Source of the DNA: Gryllotalpicola daejeonensis
Lineage (GTDB): Bacteria; Actinomycetota; Actinomycetes; Actinomycetales; Microbacteriaceae
NCBI RefSeq assembly: GCF_039538145.1
Contig: NZ_BAABBV010000001.1
Coordinates: 1,798,001 to 1,862,000 of the forward strand
Direction of reading: 5' to 3'
Length of the DNA: 64,000 nucleotides
Position numbers and translations under genes: made by a program. Shown one piece after another: positions 8,369 through 18,668 of this stretch. Numbering within the stretch: the stretch's first letter is position 1; each line of letters opens with the position of its first letter. The notes under the pieces are model-generated. The model saw only the letters and a list, made by a program, of their open reading frames with translations. It did no database searches and had not been told where the DNA came from.

Positions 8369-9105
8369 GCCGTCCCATCGAATTCAGAGAGGTCGAGCGG
8401 CGCAGCCATGCCCGCCTTGCGCAGCGCCTCGTCGACGGTCGAGCGGACAAGTGAGCTGAGATACGCGCCGGGCTGCTCGAAGCCGATCTCGGCAAGCATC
8501 CCTGTCGCCTGCTCGACGATGCGCCTCGAGAAGCTGGCCGCCGTCGCGATCGCCTCGCCATAGGCGGCGCGGTCCTCTTCGGCGACGAGCACCGGTTCGC
8601 CGCCCATCTCGACGACGAGCGCCTGCCCGATCGGCTGCACCGGCGCGGGCGCGGTGACGGCGAAGTACGTCTCGGCCATGCGGGCGAGGTCGAGGCGGGT
8701 GCCCGTGAAGGCCATCGCGGGGTGGATCGCGAGCGGAATCGCGCCAGCGGCGAGCGCCGGCCGCAGCACGCCGATGCCGAGCCCGGGGGCCGTGTGCACC
8801 ACGAGCTGCCCCGGCTGCCAGGCGCCGACCGCGGCGAGGCCCTCGACGAGCCCGGGCAGCTGATCGTCGGGCACGGCGAGCAGCACGAGCTCGCTGCGCT
8901 CGAGCAGCTCGGGCGTCTCGAGGATCGGCACGCCGGGCAGCATGTCCTGCGCGCGCTCGCGGCTGGTCTGGCTGACGGCGTTCACGCCGACGATCGCGTG
9001 GCCGGCCCCGGCGAGCGCCGCCCCGAGAACGGGACCGACGCGGCCCGCACCGACGATGCCGACTCCGAGCCTGCCTGAGCGGCTCTGGCTGCCGGTTGCC
9101 TGCAC
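8365..9105 (-). CDS. Rossmann-like and DUF2520 domain protein
   Basis: A 246-residue two-domain protein. The N-terminal Rossmann fold carries GIVGAGRVGPVLGAALAGAGH and VLLAVPDDQLPGLV; the C-terminal part fits DUF2520, with HPAMAFTG at the junction. The architecture resembles beta-hydroxyacid dehydrogenases and ketopantoate reductases. It overlaps panC by 4 nt. From this I infer a reductase role in pantoate supply (an alternative ketopantoate reductase), which the sequence does not prove. Start is a GTG at 9105. Confidence 0.85.
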   Translation of the reverse strand: MQATGSQSRSGRLGVGIVGAGRVGPVLGAALAGAGHAIVGVNAVSQTSRERAQDMLPGVPILETPELLERSELVLLAVPDDQLPGLVEGLAAVGAWQPGQLVVHTAPGLGIGVLRPALAAGAIPLAIHPAMAFTGTRLDLARMAETYFAVTAPAPVQPIGQALVVEMGGEPVLVAEEDRAAYGEAIATAASFSRRIVEQATGMLAEIGFEQPGAYLSSLVRSTVDEALRKAGMAAPLDLSEFDGTA

Positions 9106-9115
9106 GGACTCGCCC

Positions 9116-10735
9116 CTAACTCCTCGAATCGCGACTCGCCAACATTACGGCACTGCGCGCGAGCTGCTCGAACAGCTCGGCGCCTGCGGGCGCCCCGATG
9201 ACGGAGAGTCGAGGGCGGATCCGCACGTCGACGACATGCACCGCGAGGTCGACCAGCCCGAGCATCCGTCGCACCGGCCCCTGCTTGATGGCCACGCTCT
9301 GCACGCGCGCGAGCGGCACGAAATCAAGCGTGCGATAGACGAGGCCCGCGCGCAGCGCGAGCGTGTCGCCGACGTAGGCGTAGCCGACGCGCCGCCACGA
9401 GAACGGGTGCAGCCAGGCCGCCGCACGCGGCGCCTGGGAGAACAGGCGCGCCTCGCGCCGGAAGCGCGCGGTCGCGTGGACGAGAGCAAGCAGATCGGTG
9501 TGATCGGATGCCGGCAGCAGCAGCGGCAGCACACGGCCGACGTCCTCGAGCGAGCCCACGGGAAGGATCGTCGACGCGTTCTCCGCCTGCCCACGCTGCC
9601 GCGCCCGGCCGGCACGCGCGATGCGGATCGCCCACCACCCGAACGGCCGCCACAAGAGCGGCTGCACGACCTCGACGGCGTGGATGCGGCCGGTCGGGAT
9701 CGTCTCGCTGCTCGTCGACAGCAGCCCGTAGCCGACGCGCACGCCGTCGGAGCTGCCCGAGATCGTGTACCGGGCGAGCCGGCCGAAGCGGCGCGAGTAG
9801 CCGGTGAACATACCGAAGACCGAGGGGATGACCGCGACCAGCAGGATGTAGTTGCCGCGGGCGACCTCGACCACGAGCCAGACGACGATGGCGATGAGCA
9901 CGATGGTGAACGGGCTCAGAATGAGCGAGCCGATCAGGCGCCCCGGGTGCACCTTCACCACCGAGGCGGGCGCGAAGTCAGGGTGCAGATCGGCCGGCGA
10001 GAAGATGAGCTCGTCGGCGCGCGCGCGCAGAATCGCGTCCAGCTGCGGGCCGGGGGCGAAGCTCGCGGCGACCGGTGCTTCCAATGGTTGAGGAGGACGC
10101 GGAGCTTGCGGCCCTTCGAGACGCGCGGCTTCGCCGTGCTCCTCAGGAACCGCGCCCGTCTCGAAACCCGCTCCTGCCACCGGCGAAGCCGAATGGAGAC
10201 CCGCCGCGCTGGCCCTCTTCGACCCCGCCAGCCCCAGAATTTCGCGCCGCAGCTCCTCGGCGGCAGCCGACCCCAGATACTGCAGGCTCAGATTGGCGTC
10301 ATGCCCGGCGACGACGATCTCGAGTCGAGCCGCGCCGAACACCCGCGCGAACAGCGTGCGGTGCACATTCACGCCCTGGATGCGATCGAGCCGAGCCTGG
10401 CGGTTCTGACGGTTCAGGACGCCGGAGCGCAGCTCGACGGCATCCGTCGTCACTCGGAACTCGGTCATCTGCCAGGTCACGCGGTACCAGACGATGATGA
10501 GCGCGACGACCACGAGAACGCCGAGCAGCGCCCACAGCACCCAGCCGTGCTCGACGATCGCGTCGATGGGGTCGCCTTCGCGGGCGCGATCTGGCACGTG
10601 GGCGATCCAGTCCACCAGCCGCTCGCGCAGGTTGGCGAACACGATGGCCACGATCGCGACGAAGAACGCGCCACCGCGCAGCAGCGGAGTGGCCGGATGC
10701 ATGCGGTGCCACTGGCCGTCGGCGAGCGGATTCAT
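9116..10735 (-). CDS. Membrane protein with bacterial PH (bPH_2/YdbT) domains
   Basis: A 539-residue membrane protein. Two transmembrane segments (near residues 20-40 and 65-90) precede a bPH_2 domain with RVTTDAVELRSGVLNRQNR. A long linker follows, then a second membrane pair and a further PH-like region with IPTGRIHAVEVVQPLLWRP, and possibly a third near the C-terminus. It pairs with the shorter PH protein upstream, as YdbS/YdbT-like genes do. The linker (about residues 180-225) includes residues encoded by a dispersed DNA repeat. Its function is not established. Confidence 0.85.
   Translation of the reverse strand: MNPLADGQWHRMHPATPLLRGGAFFVAIVAIVFANLRERLVDWIAHVPDRAREGDPIDAIVEHGWVLWALLGVLVVVALIIVWYRVTWQMTEFRVTTDAVELRSGVLNRQNRQARLDRIQGVNVHRTLFARVFGAARLEIVVAGHDANLSLQYLGSAAAEELRREILGLAGSKRASAAGLHSASPVAGAGFETGAVPEEHGEAARLEGPQAPRPPQPLEAPVAASFAPGPQLDAILRARADELIFSPADLHPDFAPASVVKVHPGRLIGSLILSPFTIVLIAIVVWLVVEVARGNYILLVAVIPSVFGMFTGYSRRFGRLARYTISGSSDGVRVGYGLLSTSSETIPTGRIHAVEVVQPLLWRPFGWWAIRIARAGRARQRGQAENASTILPVGSLEDVGRVLPLLLPASDHTDLLALVHATARFRREARLFSQAPRAAAWLHPFSWRRVGYAYVGDTLALRAGLVYRTLDFVPLARVQSVAIKQGPVRRMLGLVDLAVHVVDVRIRPRLSVIGAPAGAELFEQLARSAVMLASRDSRS
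10086..10146. repeat. Dispersed repeat inserted in frame inside a coding region
   Basis: Two oppositely oriented copies of the TTGAGGAG...TTCGAGAC repeat share the central CCCTTCGAGAC. The segment is read in frame by the PH-domain gene, encoding parts of EEHGEAARLEG and PQAPRPPQPLEA in the inter-domain linker. Confidence 0.6.
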
Positions 10736-10772
10736 CGTCGAGCCTTCACAGTCGGGGTCCTCAGCGTCGAGT

Positions 10773-11258
10773 TCACAGGCCGGCGCGACGCGTCTCGGCG
10801 AGGCCGATGAGGCGGTCGCGCAACTCGTCGGCGGCTTCGGCGGGCAGACCGGGGATCGAGACGTTGCTCGAGGCGCTCGCGGTGACGAAGCGCAGGTCCG
10901 ACAGACCGAGCGCGCGGCTGATCGGGCCGCGGGTGACGTCGATGAGCTGCATGCGGCCGTAGGGCACGGCGACGAAGCGCAGCCAGGCGATGCCGCGGCG
11001 GATGAGCAGATCGTCGTCGCGCATCCGATAGCCGATCGCGCGGGCGCGCCGAGGGGCGAAGATCAGCTGCAGGCCATAGCCGATGGCCCAGGCTGCGACG
11101 AGCAGCCAGCCCCACCAGGCCCAGTCGCCGGCGTACCAGATCAGCGCGATGATCGCCGCCGAGACGACGGTGGCGATCAGCGAGCCGACGATCACGATCC
11201 AGACGTACTTGGGCGAAACGCGCTGCCAGTCACCGTCGAGGTCGAGCCGCTGTGCCAC
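10773..11258 (-). CDS. Small PH-domain membrane protein (YdbS-like)
   Basis: A 161-residue protein with two adjacent membrane helices (about residues 20-65) followed by one bPH_2 domain containing RRARAIGYRMRDDDLLIRRG and VPYGRMQLIDVTRGP. It lies 37 bp upstream of the larger PH protein and probably forms a complex with it in the membrane. The frame runs far upstream; the GTG at 11258 (VAQRLDLDG) was chosen because it precedes the conserved region and the upstream translation is not protein-like. Confidence 0.83.
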   Translation of the reverse strand: MAQRLDLDGDWQRVSPKYVWIVIVGSLIATVVSAAIIALIWYAGDWAWWGWLLVAAWAIGYGLQLIFAPRRARAIGYRMRDDDLLIRRGIAWLRFVAVPYGRMQLIDVTRGPISRALGLSDLRFVTASASSNVSIPGLPAEAADELRDRLIGLAETRRAGL

Positions 11259-11410
11259 GCGCTCATCGTATTGCGCGGACCGGTCGACGTGGCCGAGTGG
11301 GCACGCTGATCGACTCGGCGAAGCCGAATGGAGATCGAATGGTCGCATTCCGCCAACGAACCGCTCCATTCGATGTAGCTGTGGCCCAAGCATCCGCCTC
11401 GGCCCCGCCC

Positions 11411-11423
11411 TAGGGTGGAACGC
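11411..11423 (+). promoter_or_regulatory. Putative leaderless promoter of bioY
   Basis: TAGGGT at 11411-11416 ends 7 nt before the bioY ATG, the spacing expected when transcription starts at the start codon. The rest of the 165-bp gap (11259-11423) holds a 19-bp copy of CGGCGAAGCCGAATGGAGA (11316-11334) and a 9-bp inverted repeat ATCGAATGG/CCATTCGAT (11334-11342, 11366-11374) that could be an operator. Confidence 0.45.
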
Positions 11424-12029
11424 ATGACGATCGCTTCCGCTTCGCTCACCCGTCCTGTGCTCGCTGACGCGCTCGTGCGTCGCGGTGCCGTCGCCAACAC
11501 GCTGCTCGTCGTGGCGGGCACCGTCTTCACGGCGCTGCTCGCGCAGGTGCAGATTCCGCTGTGGCCCGTGCCGATCACCGGCCAGACCCTGGCCGTCGTG
11601 CTCGTCGGTGCGACTCTCGGCACCTGGCGCGGCGCTGCCTCCATGGGCCTCTACCTCGTCGCGGGCGTGCTCGGCGCCCCGATCTTCACCGGCTGGTCGC
11701 ACGGCCTCGGCGCCGACGTGCTGCCGAGCTTCGGCTTCGTGATCGGCTTCATTCCCGCGGCGGCGCTGGTCGGCTGGCTCTCCGAGCGCCGCTGGGATCG
11801 CCGCCCCCTGCTCTCGATCGCCGGCTTCGGGCTGGCTTCGGCGGTGCCCTTCGTCTTCGGCCTGCCGTGGCTCGCGGCGGCGCTCGCCCACTTCGGCATG
11901 CCGCACGACGTCGTGACCGTGCTGAATGCCGGGTTCACGCCGTTCATCGTGGGCGGTCTGGTCAAGTGGGCCATCGCGGCGGCGGCCCTGCCCGTGGCTT
12001 GGAAGGCTCTGGGCGCCTTGCGCAAGTAA
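11424..12029 (+). CDS. bioY: Biotin transporter BioY (ECF S component)
   Basis: Membrane substrate-binding subunit for biotin uptake. The 201-residue protein has six hydrophobic helices and the family signature region PLWPVPITGQTLAVVLVGATLG, then GLYLVAGVLGAPIF. No ECF ATPase or T component lies next to it, so it either acts alone or shares an energising module encoded elsewhere, as known for solitary BioY proteins. The GTG at 11415 was rejected in favour of the ATG at 11424, which fits a leaderless transcript. Confidence 0.93.
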   Translation: MTIASASLTRPVLADALVRRGAVANTLLVVAGTVFTALLAQVQIPLWPVPITGQTLAVVLVGATLGTWRGAASMGLYLVAGVLGAPIFTGWSHGLGADVLPSFGFVIGFIPAAALVGWLSERRWDRRPLLSIAGFGLASAVPFVFGLPWLAAALAHFGMPHDVVTVLNAGFTPFIVGGLVKWAIAAAALPVAWKALGALRK

Positions 12030-12037
12030 GTGGCCGA

Positions 12038-12101
12038 GACTGCGCCGTCGCTTCTGGCTCCACACCTTCGCGGGTCGAGCCGAAAGCGGCGGCGCAGTTT
12101 T
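12038..12101. terminator. Bidirectional stem between bioY and the DUF3180 gene
   Basis: An imperfect inverted repeat pairs GACTGCGCCGTCGCTT (from 12038) with the complementary AAGCGGCGGCGCAGTTTT side ending about 12101, with GGCTC/GAGCC inside. It sits between convergent genes, and the right arm ends in a short T-run for the plus direction. Confidence 0.6.
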
Positions 12102-12106
12102 CGTCG

Positions 12107-12607
12107 CTACGCGTGCGAGTGGGTCGCGCCAGGCTCCGGCCCGCGGTCGTCGTCCCGGTCGGCATCGGGGTCGTCCGGCGGCAGCGTGCAGAACCACTCG
12201 GCGAGCAGCCCGCCGGTCAGCAGCAGCAGTGCGGCCAGGATCGCCGAGCTCGTCAACACGATGCTCGAGGTGTCGGCGATCACCGTGCGCGTCAGCATGA
12301 ACAGCAGCAGCCCGATCGGCAGCCCGGCCAGCAGGGACCCCATGATCGAGCACGCCTTCGCGAGCACCACGGTGCGCGCGGCGCGGAAGGGGTCGATGCG
12401 CACCCCCGTGTTCCCGTGAATGGCGCGCCGGATCGGCAGCGCGAGCACGACCACGATCACCGCGATCACCGCGAGCGTCACGCTGAGCGTGACGGGGGGC
12501 ACGAGCAGAGCGCGACCGGATGCCGCCAGTGCGGCATCCGTCAGAAGTCCGACCACCACCCCGATCAGCCCGATGATCACGAGTGTCGTCGGTCGCGTGC
12601 GCTTCAC
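12107..12607 (-). CDS. DUF3180 membrane protein
   Basis: A 166-residue integral membrane protein with four hydrophobic helices in two pairs. DUF3180 proteins are conserved in actinobacteria directly after folK, as here. Start GTG at 12607 overlaps the folK stop by 4 nt (GTGA), so it is the last gene of the folate operon. No function is known; the acidic/polar tail after the last helix (PPDDPDADRDDDRGPEP) looks cytoplasmic. Confidence 0.88.
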   Translation of the reverse strand: MKRTRPTTLVIIGLIGVVVGLLTDAALAASGRALLVPPVTLSVTLAVIAVIVVVLALPIRRAIHGNTGVRIDPFRAARTVVLAKACSIMGSLLAGLPIGLLLFMLTRTVIADTSSIVLTSSAILAALLLLTGGLLAEWFCTLPPDDPDADRDDDRGPEPGATHSHA

Positions 12608-13149
12608 AGCTCCACTCCTTCCGCTCGCACGGTGTCGTCGCCGATCGCAGCGAGCAGGGCATCGACCCGCCCTACGCCGGGCACAGCCGCATCGGGGTCG
12701 ACCGCCAGCCACGGCGCCAGCACGAACGCGCGCTCGGCGGCGCGCGGGTGCGGCAGCGTGAGCTCAGGGTCGGCGGACTCGAGCCCGTCGTAGTCGACGA
12801 TGTCGATGTCGAGCGTCCGGTCGCCCCAGCGCTCTTCGCGCACCCGGCCGTGCTCGGCCTCGATGCGGTGCGCCTCGGCGAGCAGTTCGGCGGGCGTGAG
12901 CAGCGTGTCGACGAGGACCACGGCGTTCAGATAGCGGGGAGCGCTCGCGTCAGCGCCGTCGAGTTTGAGGGCGACGGATTCCACCACGGGAGACACGGCC
13001 CGCACCTCGATGCCACCGGTCGCCCGCAGCGCGTCAACGGCGGCGCGCAGCAGCTCGCCGCGGTCGCCGAGGTTGCTGCCGAGGGCCAGGACGGCCGGCC
13101 GCAGGCGGCGTGCGTTGTCGAGGGCGTTTCGGTCAGGCATCCGGATCAT
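12604..13149 (-). CDS. folK: 2-amino-4-hydroxy-6-hydroxymethyldihydropteridine diphosphokinase
   Basis: Transfers pyrophosphate to 6-hydroxymethyl-dihydropterin, the step before dihydropteroate synthase. The 181-residue product has ALGSNLGDRGELLRAAV near the N-terminus, YLNAVVLVDT, and the HPPK signature RWGDRTLDIDIVDYDG, then LPHPRAAERAFVLAPW. It overlaps folB by 4 nt upstream and the DUF3180 gene by 4 nt downstream. Confidence 0.96.
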   Translation of the reverse strand: MIRMPDRNALDNARRLRPAVLALGSNLGDRGELLRAAVDALRATGGIEVRAVSPVVESVALKLDGADASAPRYLNAVVLVDTLLTPAELLAEAHRIEAEHGRVREERWGDRTLDIDIVDYDGLESADPELTLPHPRAAERAFVLAPWLAVDPDAAVPGVGRVDALLAAIGDDTVRAEGVEL

Positions 13150-13544
13150 GCTCTCGCCTCACCCTCGTCGGCGAGCTGCGCCCACGCCCTGTCCCGCTCG
13201 ATCGTCACGGCCACATCGCCGAACGGCACGGGAATCGGAGCGTCGGGTTTATGCACGGTCGCGCGCACGCGCTTGACCGCCGCGAACGAGAGCGCCACGC
13301 GCGCCACGCGCTCGGCGACGGTCTCGATCAGGTCGACGGGGTCCGAGGCGACCGCCGCGTGCACGGCCTCGGCCAGCTCGCCGTAGTGCACGGTCTCGGC
13401 CAGCGCGTCGCCGGACGCCGCCGGCCCGAGGTCGAGCCACACCGTCACATCGATGACGAAGGTCTGCCCCTGCTCGCGCTCGAAGTCGAAGACGCCGTGG
13501 TTGGCGCGCACGGCGAGGCCGGTGAGGGTGATCGAGTCCGTCAC
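13146..13544 (-). CDS. folB: Dihydroneopterin aldolase
   Basis: Cleaves dihydroneopterin to the hydroxymethylpterin used by FolK. The 132-residue product starts MTDSITLTGLAVRANHGVFDFEREQGQ, with the conserved HGVFDFE region, and has DLIETVAERVARVAL and VHKPDAPIPVPFGDVAV, typical of FolB. GTG start at 13544 overlaps the folP stop by 4 nt. Confidence 0.95.
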   Translation of the reverse strand: MTDSITLTGLAVRANHGVFDFEREQGQTFVIDVTVWLDLGPAASGDALAETVHYGELAEAVHAAVASDPVDLIETVAERVARVALSFAAVKRVRATVHKPDAPIPVPFGDVAVTIERDRAWAQLADEGEARA

Positions 13545-14344
13545 AGGTGTCCCCCGCTCGTCCACGCCTCGAGCACATCGAGCGCGCGGCGCGTCGAGAC
13601 CACGTCGTGCACCCGCACGCCCCACACCCCGGCGCGCGCGGCGAGCGCGCTGACAACGGCGCTCGGCAGGTCGCGGTCGGCCACCGGCGCGCCCTCGGGC
13701 AGCAGAGCGCCGAGGAAGCGTTTGCGGCTCGCGCCGATCAGCACCGGAAAACCGAGCTCTTCGAGCAGGTCGATGCGCGCGAGAATGCGCCAGTTGTGCT
13801 CGTGGTTCTTCGCGAAGCCGAGTCCGGGGTCGACGACGAGCCGCGAGCCGTGGATGCCCGCGTCGAGCGCCTTATCGACCTGCACTCGCAACTCGTCGCG
13901 CACCTCGGTCGCGGCATCCTGATAGCGCGCGAGTGCATTCATGTTCGCGCTGTGACCGCGCCAGTGACTCAGCAGGTAGCCGCAGCCCAGCTCGGCCGCG
14001 GTGCCGAGCATCTCAGGGTCGGCCTGACCGCCCGAGACATCGTTGATCCAGCTCGCCCCCGCCTCGATCACGCGGCGTGCGGTCTCGGCGTTCATCGTGT
14101 CGATCGAAGTGCGGATGCCTCGCGCCGTCAGCTCGCGAATGACGGGCAGCACCCGTCCGAGCTCTTCGTCGACCGGAACGCGGGGTGCCCCCGGGCGGGT
14201 CGACTCGCCGCCGACGTCGATCAGGTCGGCGCCCTGCGCGGTCAGCTCGACGGCGTGCTCGACGGCTGCGTCGAGCGAGGTCCAGCGGCCGCCGTCGCTG
14301 AACGAGTCGGGCGTGACATTGAGCACGCCCATGATGAGCGTCAC
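13541..14344 (-). CDS. folP: Dihydropteroate synthase
   Basis: Condenses pterin pyrophosphate with p-aminobenzoate; the target of sulfonamides. Signature regions are MGVLNVTPDSFSDGG, DVGGESTRPGA, NDVSGG, DPGLGFAKNHEHNW and IGASRKRFLG. The frame is open far upstream, but a GTG at 14344 overlaps the folE stop by GTGA exactly as at the neighbouring junctions, giving 267 residues; an ATG at 14332 is the alternative. Confidence 0.95.
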   Translation of the reverse strand: MTLIMGVLNVTPDSFSDGGRWTSLDAAVEHAVELTAQGADLIDVGGESTRPGAPRVPVDEELGRVLPVIRELTARGIRTSIDTMNAETARRVIEAGASWINDVSGGQADPEMLGTAAELGCGYLLSHWRGHSANMNALARYQDAATEVRDELRVQVDKALDAGIHGSRLVVDPGLGFAKNHEHNWRILARIDLLEELGFPVLIGASRKRFLGALLPEGAPVADRDLPSAVVSALAARAGVWGVRVHDVVSTRRALDVLEAWTSGGHL

Positions 14345-14919
14345 TGCACGCCGCCCGCACCGATCAGCGTGATCACTTCGGCACGCCGCACGGCGTCGTC
14401 GAGTTCGCCGCGGCTCGCGACGGTCACGGTCGTCGAGTGCACCTGGCGCGCGCCGCGCGTCGTGACGCACTGATGCTGCGCGTCGAGCACGACGACGACC
14501 CCGCGCGGCGCGAGCGCCTCGACCAGGCTGTCGGCGATCTGCTCGGTGAGGCGCTCCTGCAACTGCGGGCGCGCGGCCAGCACGTCGACGAGCTGCGGCA
14601 GACGCCCGAGGCCGACGACCTTCTCGGCCGGCAGGTACGCGAGGTGCGCGCGCCCGATGAACGGCAGCAGGTGGTGCTCGCACACCGAGCGGAACTCGAG
14701 GTCGCGGACGATCACGAGCTCGGGCTCGACGTCTCCGACCGGGATCGTCTCGCGCAGCGGTGCCAGCGCGTCGGCGCCGACACCGGCGAAGAACTCTGCG
14801 TAGGCATCCGCCACCCTGGCCGGCGTCTCACGCAAGCCGGGGCGCGCGGTGTCCTCGCCGATCGCAGCCAGCAGCTCGGTGACGGCCGCTTCCACGCGTG
14901 CTCGGTCGATGCCGGTCAC
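14341..14919 (-). CDS. folE: GTP cyclohydrolase I
   Basis: First committed enzyme of folate synthesis, converting GTP to dihydroneopterin triphosphate. The 192-residue product shows SVCEHHLLPFIGRAHLAYLP, the zinc-binding Cys/His site, then GLGRLPQLVDVLAARPQLQERLTEQIAD and the second zinc cysteine in AQHQCVTTRGARQ. GTG start at 14919, 9 bp after the ftsH stop. folE, folP, folB and folK give a nearly complete pathway in one transcript. Confidence 0.97.
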   Translation of the reverse strand: MTGIDRARVEAAVTELLAAIGEDTARPGLRETPARVADAYAEFFAGVGADALAPLRETIPVGDVEPELVIVRDLEFRSVCEHHLLPFIGRAHLAYLPAEKVVGLGRLPQLVDVLAARPQLQERLTEQIADSLVEALAPRGVVVVLDAQHQCVTTRGARQVHSTTVTVASRGELDDAVRRAEVITLIGAGGVQ

Positions 14920-14928
14920 GCCGCCGCC

Positions 14929-16932
<2,004 letters not shown>

Positions 16933-17015
16933 GGTGATACGAGGTTACGCCCACACATCTGGGCACAGGCTCCCTGTTCGCCGCAGGCGTTCTATGCGGA
17001 CTCTCTGACCACGCT

Positions 17016-17567
17016 CTACGAGTAGACGTGGGGGGCGAGTACCGCGATCGAGCGCAGGTTGCGGTAGCGCTCGGCGTAGTCGAGGCCGTAGCCCACGACG
17101 AAGTCGTTCGGGATGTCGAATCCCACGTACTTCGCGTCGATCTCGACCTTCAGCGCCTCCGGCTTCCGCAGCAGAGCGCACACCTCGAGCGACGCGGGAT
17201 TCCTCGACTGCAGGTTCTGGCGCAGCCACTGCAGCGTGAGCCCCGAGTCGATGATGTCCTCGACGATCAGCACGTTTCGCCCGGTGAGGTCGGCGTCGAG
17301 GTCCTTCACGATGCGCACCACACCGCTCGAGTGGGTGCTCTTGCCGTACGACGACACCGCCATGAAGTCCAGCTCGACGTGCCGCTGCAGCTCGCGCGCG
17401 AGGTCTGCCATGACCATGACCGCGCCCTTCAGCACGGCGACCAGCAGCAGGTCACGCCCCTCGTAATCGGCCTCGATCTGGCGCGCGATCTCGCGCAGCT
17501 TGCCGGAGATCTGCTCCTCGGTCAGCAGCACCTTGTCGATCTCGGTCTCGATGTCTTCGGGAAGCAT
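17016..17567 (-). CDS. hpt: Hypoxanthine phosphoribosyltransferase
   Basis: Salvages hypoxanthine/guanine to IMP/GMP using PRPP. The 183-residue protein carries the PRPP loop VLIVEDIIDSGLTL (about residues 99-112), LLVAVLKGAVMVMADLAREL and FDIPNDFVVGYGLDYAERYRN at the C-terminus. It lies between tilS and ftsH, the common bacterial order. A TAGGCT box ends 6 nt before the ATG (17574-17579), suggesting its own leaderless promoter. Confidence 0.97.
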   Translation of the reverse strand: MLPEDIETEIDKVLLTEEQISGKLREIARQIEADYEGRDLLLVAVLKGAVMVMADLARELQRHVELDFMAVSSYGKSTHSSGVVRIVKDLDADLTGRNVLIVEDIIDSGLTLQWLRQNLQSRNPASLEVCALLRKPEALKVEIDAKYVGFDIPNDFVVGYGLDYAERYRNLRSIAVLAPHVYS

Positions 17568-17610
17568 GCGAGAAGCCTATTTGAGTATTTGAGGTCGATG
17601 AACGGATGCC

Positions 17611-18651
17611 TCAGCGAGCCGCGCGCAGCACGAGCAGCCGCCCCTCGCGGGCCGCGCTGAACCCGGGAAGGTCGAGCGGCTGCTGCCCGCGCCAGTCGGT
17701 GACGAGCCGCAGCACGGCCTGCACATGCACCCGTTCGAGCGCGACGCCGAACTCCGACTGCGCCACGAACCGCACAATCCGCCCGCGCAGCGCCGGCGGG
17801 TTCGCCTCGAGCGCGCTGACCGCGATGCCGATGCCGGCCTCGACGTGCTCGACGATGTCCTCGATGGTCTCCTCGATCATCTGCTGGAACGCGTCGTTGT
17901 CCTCGCGCAGCTGCTCGGCCGTGCGCGCGAGCGCCTCGGCGACGCCCGGCCCGAGCTCGCTCTCGAGCACCGGCAGCACCCGTTCGCGCACGCGCGCGCG
18001 CGCATACGCGGGGTCGAGGTTGTGCGGGTCGTCCCACGGCGCGAGGCGCGAGTCCGCGCAGAACGCGCGCGTCGTCGCGCGCCGGACGCCGAGCAGCGGC
18101 CGCCGATACAGCCCGCTCTCGGCCGCCATACCCTGCAGGCTCGCCGCCCCCGACCCGCGCGCGAGCCCGAGCAGCACGGTCTCGGCCTGGTCGTCGAGCG
18201 TGTGCGCGAGCAGCACGGCGAGCGCATGATGAGCGGATGCCTCGCGCCGCAGCGCCTCGTAGCGTGCGGCGCGCGCCGCGCCTTCGGGCCCAGCGGAACT
18301 GCCCGCATCGACGCTCACCCGCGCGACGACCACGGGGTCGAGCCCGAGGTCGCGGGCCTGCTGCGCCGCGCGCGCGGCGACCTCGGCCGAGGCATCCTGC
18401 AACCCGTGATCGACGATGACGGCGCCGGCCCGCAGCCCCGCACGCGGTGCCTCGAACGCGGTGGCGGCGGCTAGCGCGAGCGAATCGGCTCCCCCGCTCA
18501 GCGCGACGAGGACCAGCGGCGCATCTTGGATCGGCGAGGAGCCCGCGACGCGCGCGTCGCGAAGCGGCGTGAGGCTCGCTCGCACCGCTCGGCGCACGTC
18601 GGCGATCGCCGGGGTGAGGCGCGGCCTGCGCTCTTCGGGGGCAAGGGGCAC
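17611..18651 (-). CDS. tilS: tRNA(Ile)-lysidine synthetase
   Basis: Modifies C34 of the CAU-anticodon tRNA-Ile to lysidine. The 346-residue product has the PP-loop ATPase motif SGGADS (about residues 52-57), VIVDHGLQ, and AHTLDDQAETVLLGLARGSG, followed by a helical C-terminal region shorter than in E. coli, as usual in actinobacteria. GTG start at 18651. Only 17 bp separate it from the divergent ppa gene. Confidence 0.95.
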   Translation of the reverse strand: MPLAPEERRPRLTPAIADVRRAVRASLTPLRDARVAGSSPIQDAPLVLVALSGGADSLALAAATAFEAPRAGLRAGAVIVDHGLQDASAEVAARAAQQARDLGLDPVVVARVSVDAGSSAGPEGAARAARYEALRREASAHHALAVLLAHTLDDQAETVLLGLARGSGAASLQGMAAESGLYRRPLLGVRRATTRAFCADSRLAPWDDPHNLDPAYARARVRERVLPVLESELGPGVAEALARTAEQLREDNDAFQQMIEETIEDIVEHVEAGIGIAVSALEANPPALRGRIVRFVAQSEFGVALERVHVQAVLRLVTDWRGQQPLDLPGFSAAREGRLLVLRAAR

Positions 18652-18655
18652 TGAC

Positions 18656-18668
18656 TAAAGTTAGCCGC
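18656..18668 (+). promoter_or_regulatory. Putative leaderless promoter of ppa
   Basis: TAAAGT (18656-18661) ends 7 nt before the ppa ATG and no purine-rich ribosome site precedes the start. Any further promoter elements would lie inside the tilS start region. The arrangement predicts an mRNA beginning at or next to the start codon. Confidence 0.5.

Noticed and set aside
11259..11423. Riboswitch before bioY
   Set aside because: No known metabolite riboswitch class matches, and the TAGGGT box beside the ATG leaves no leader for one.
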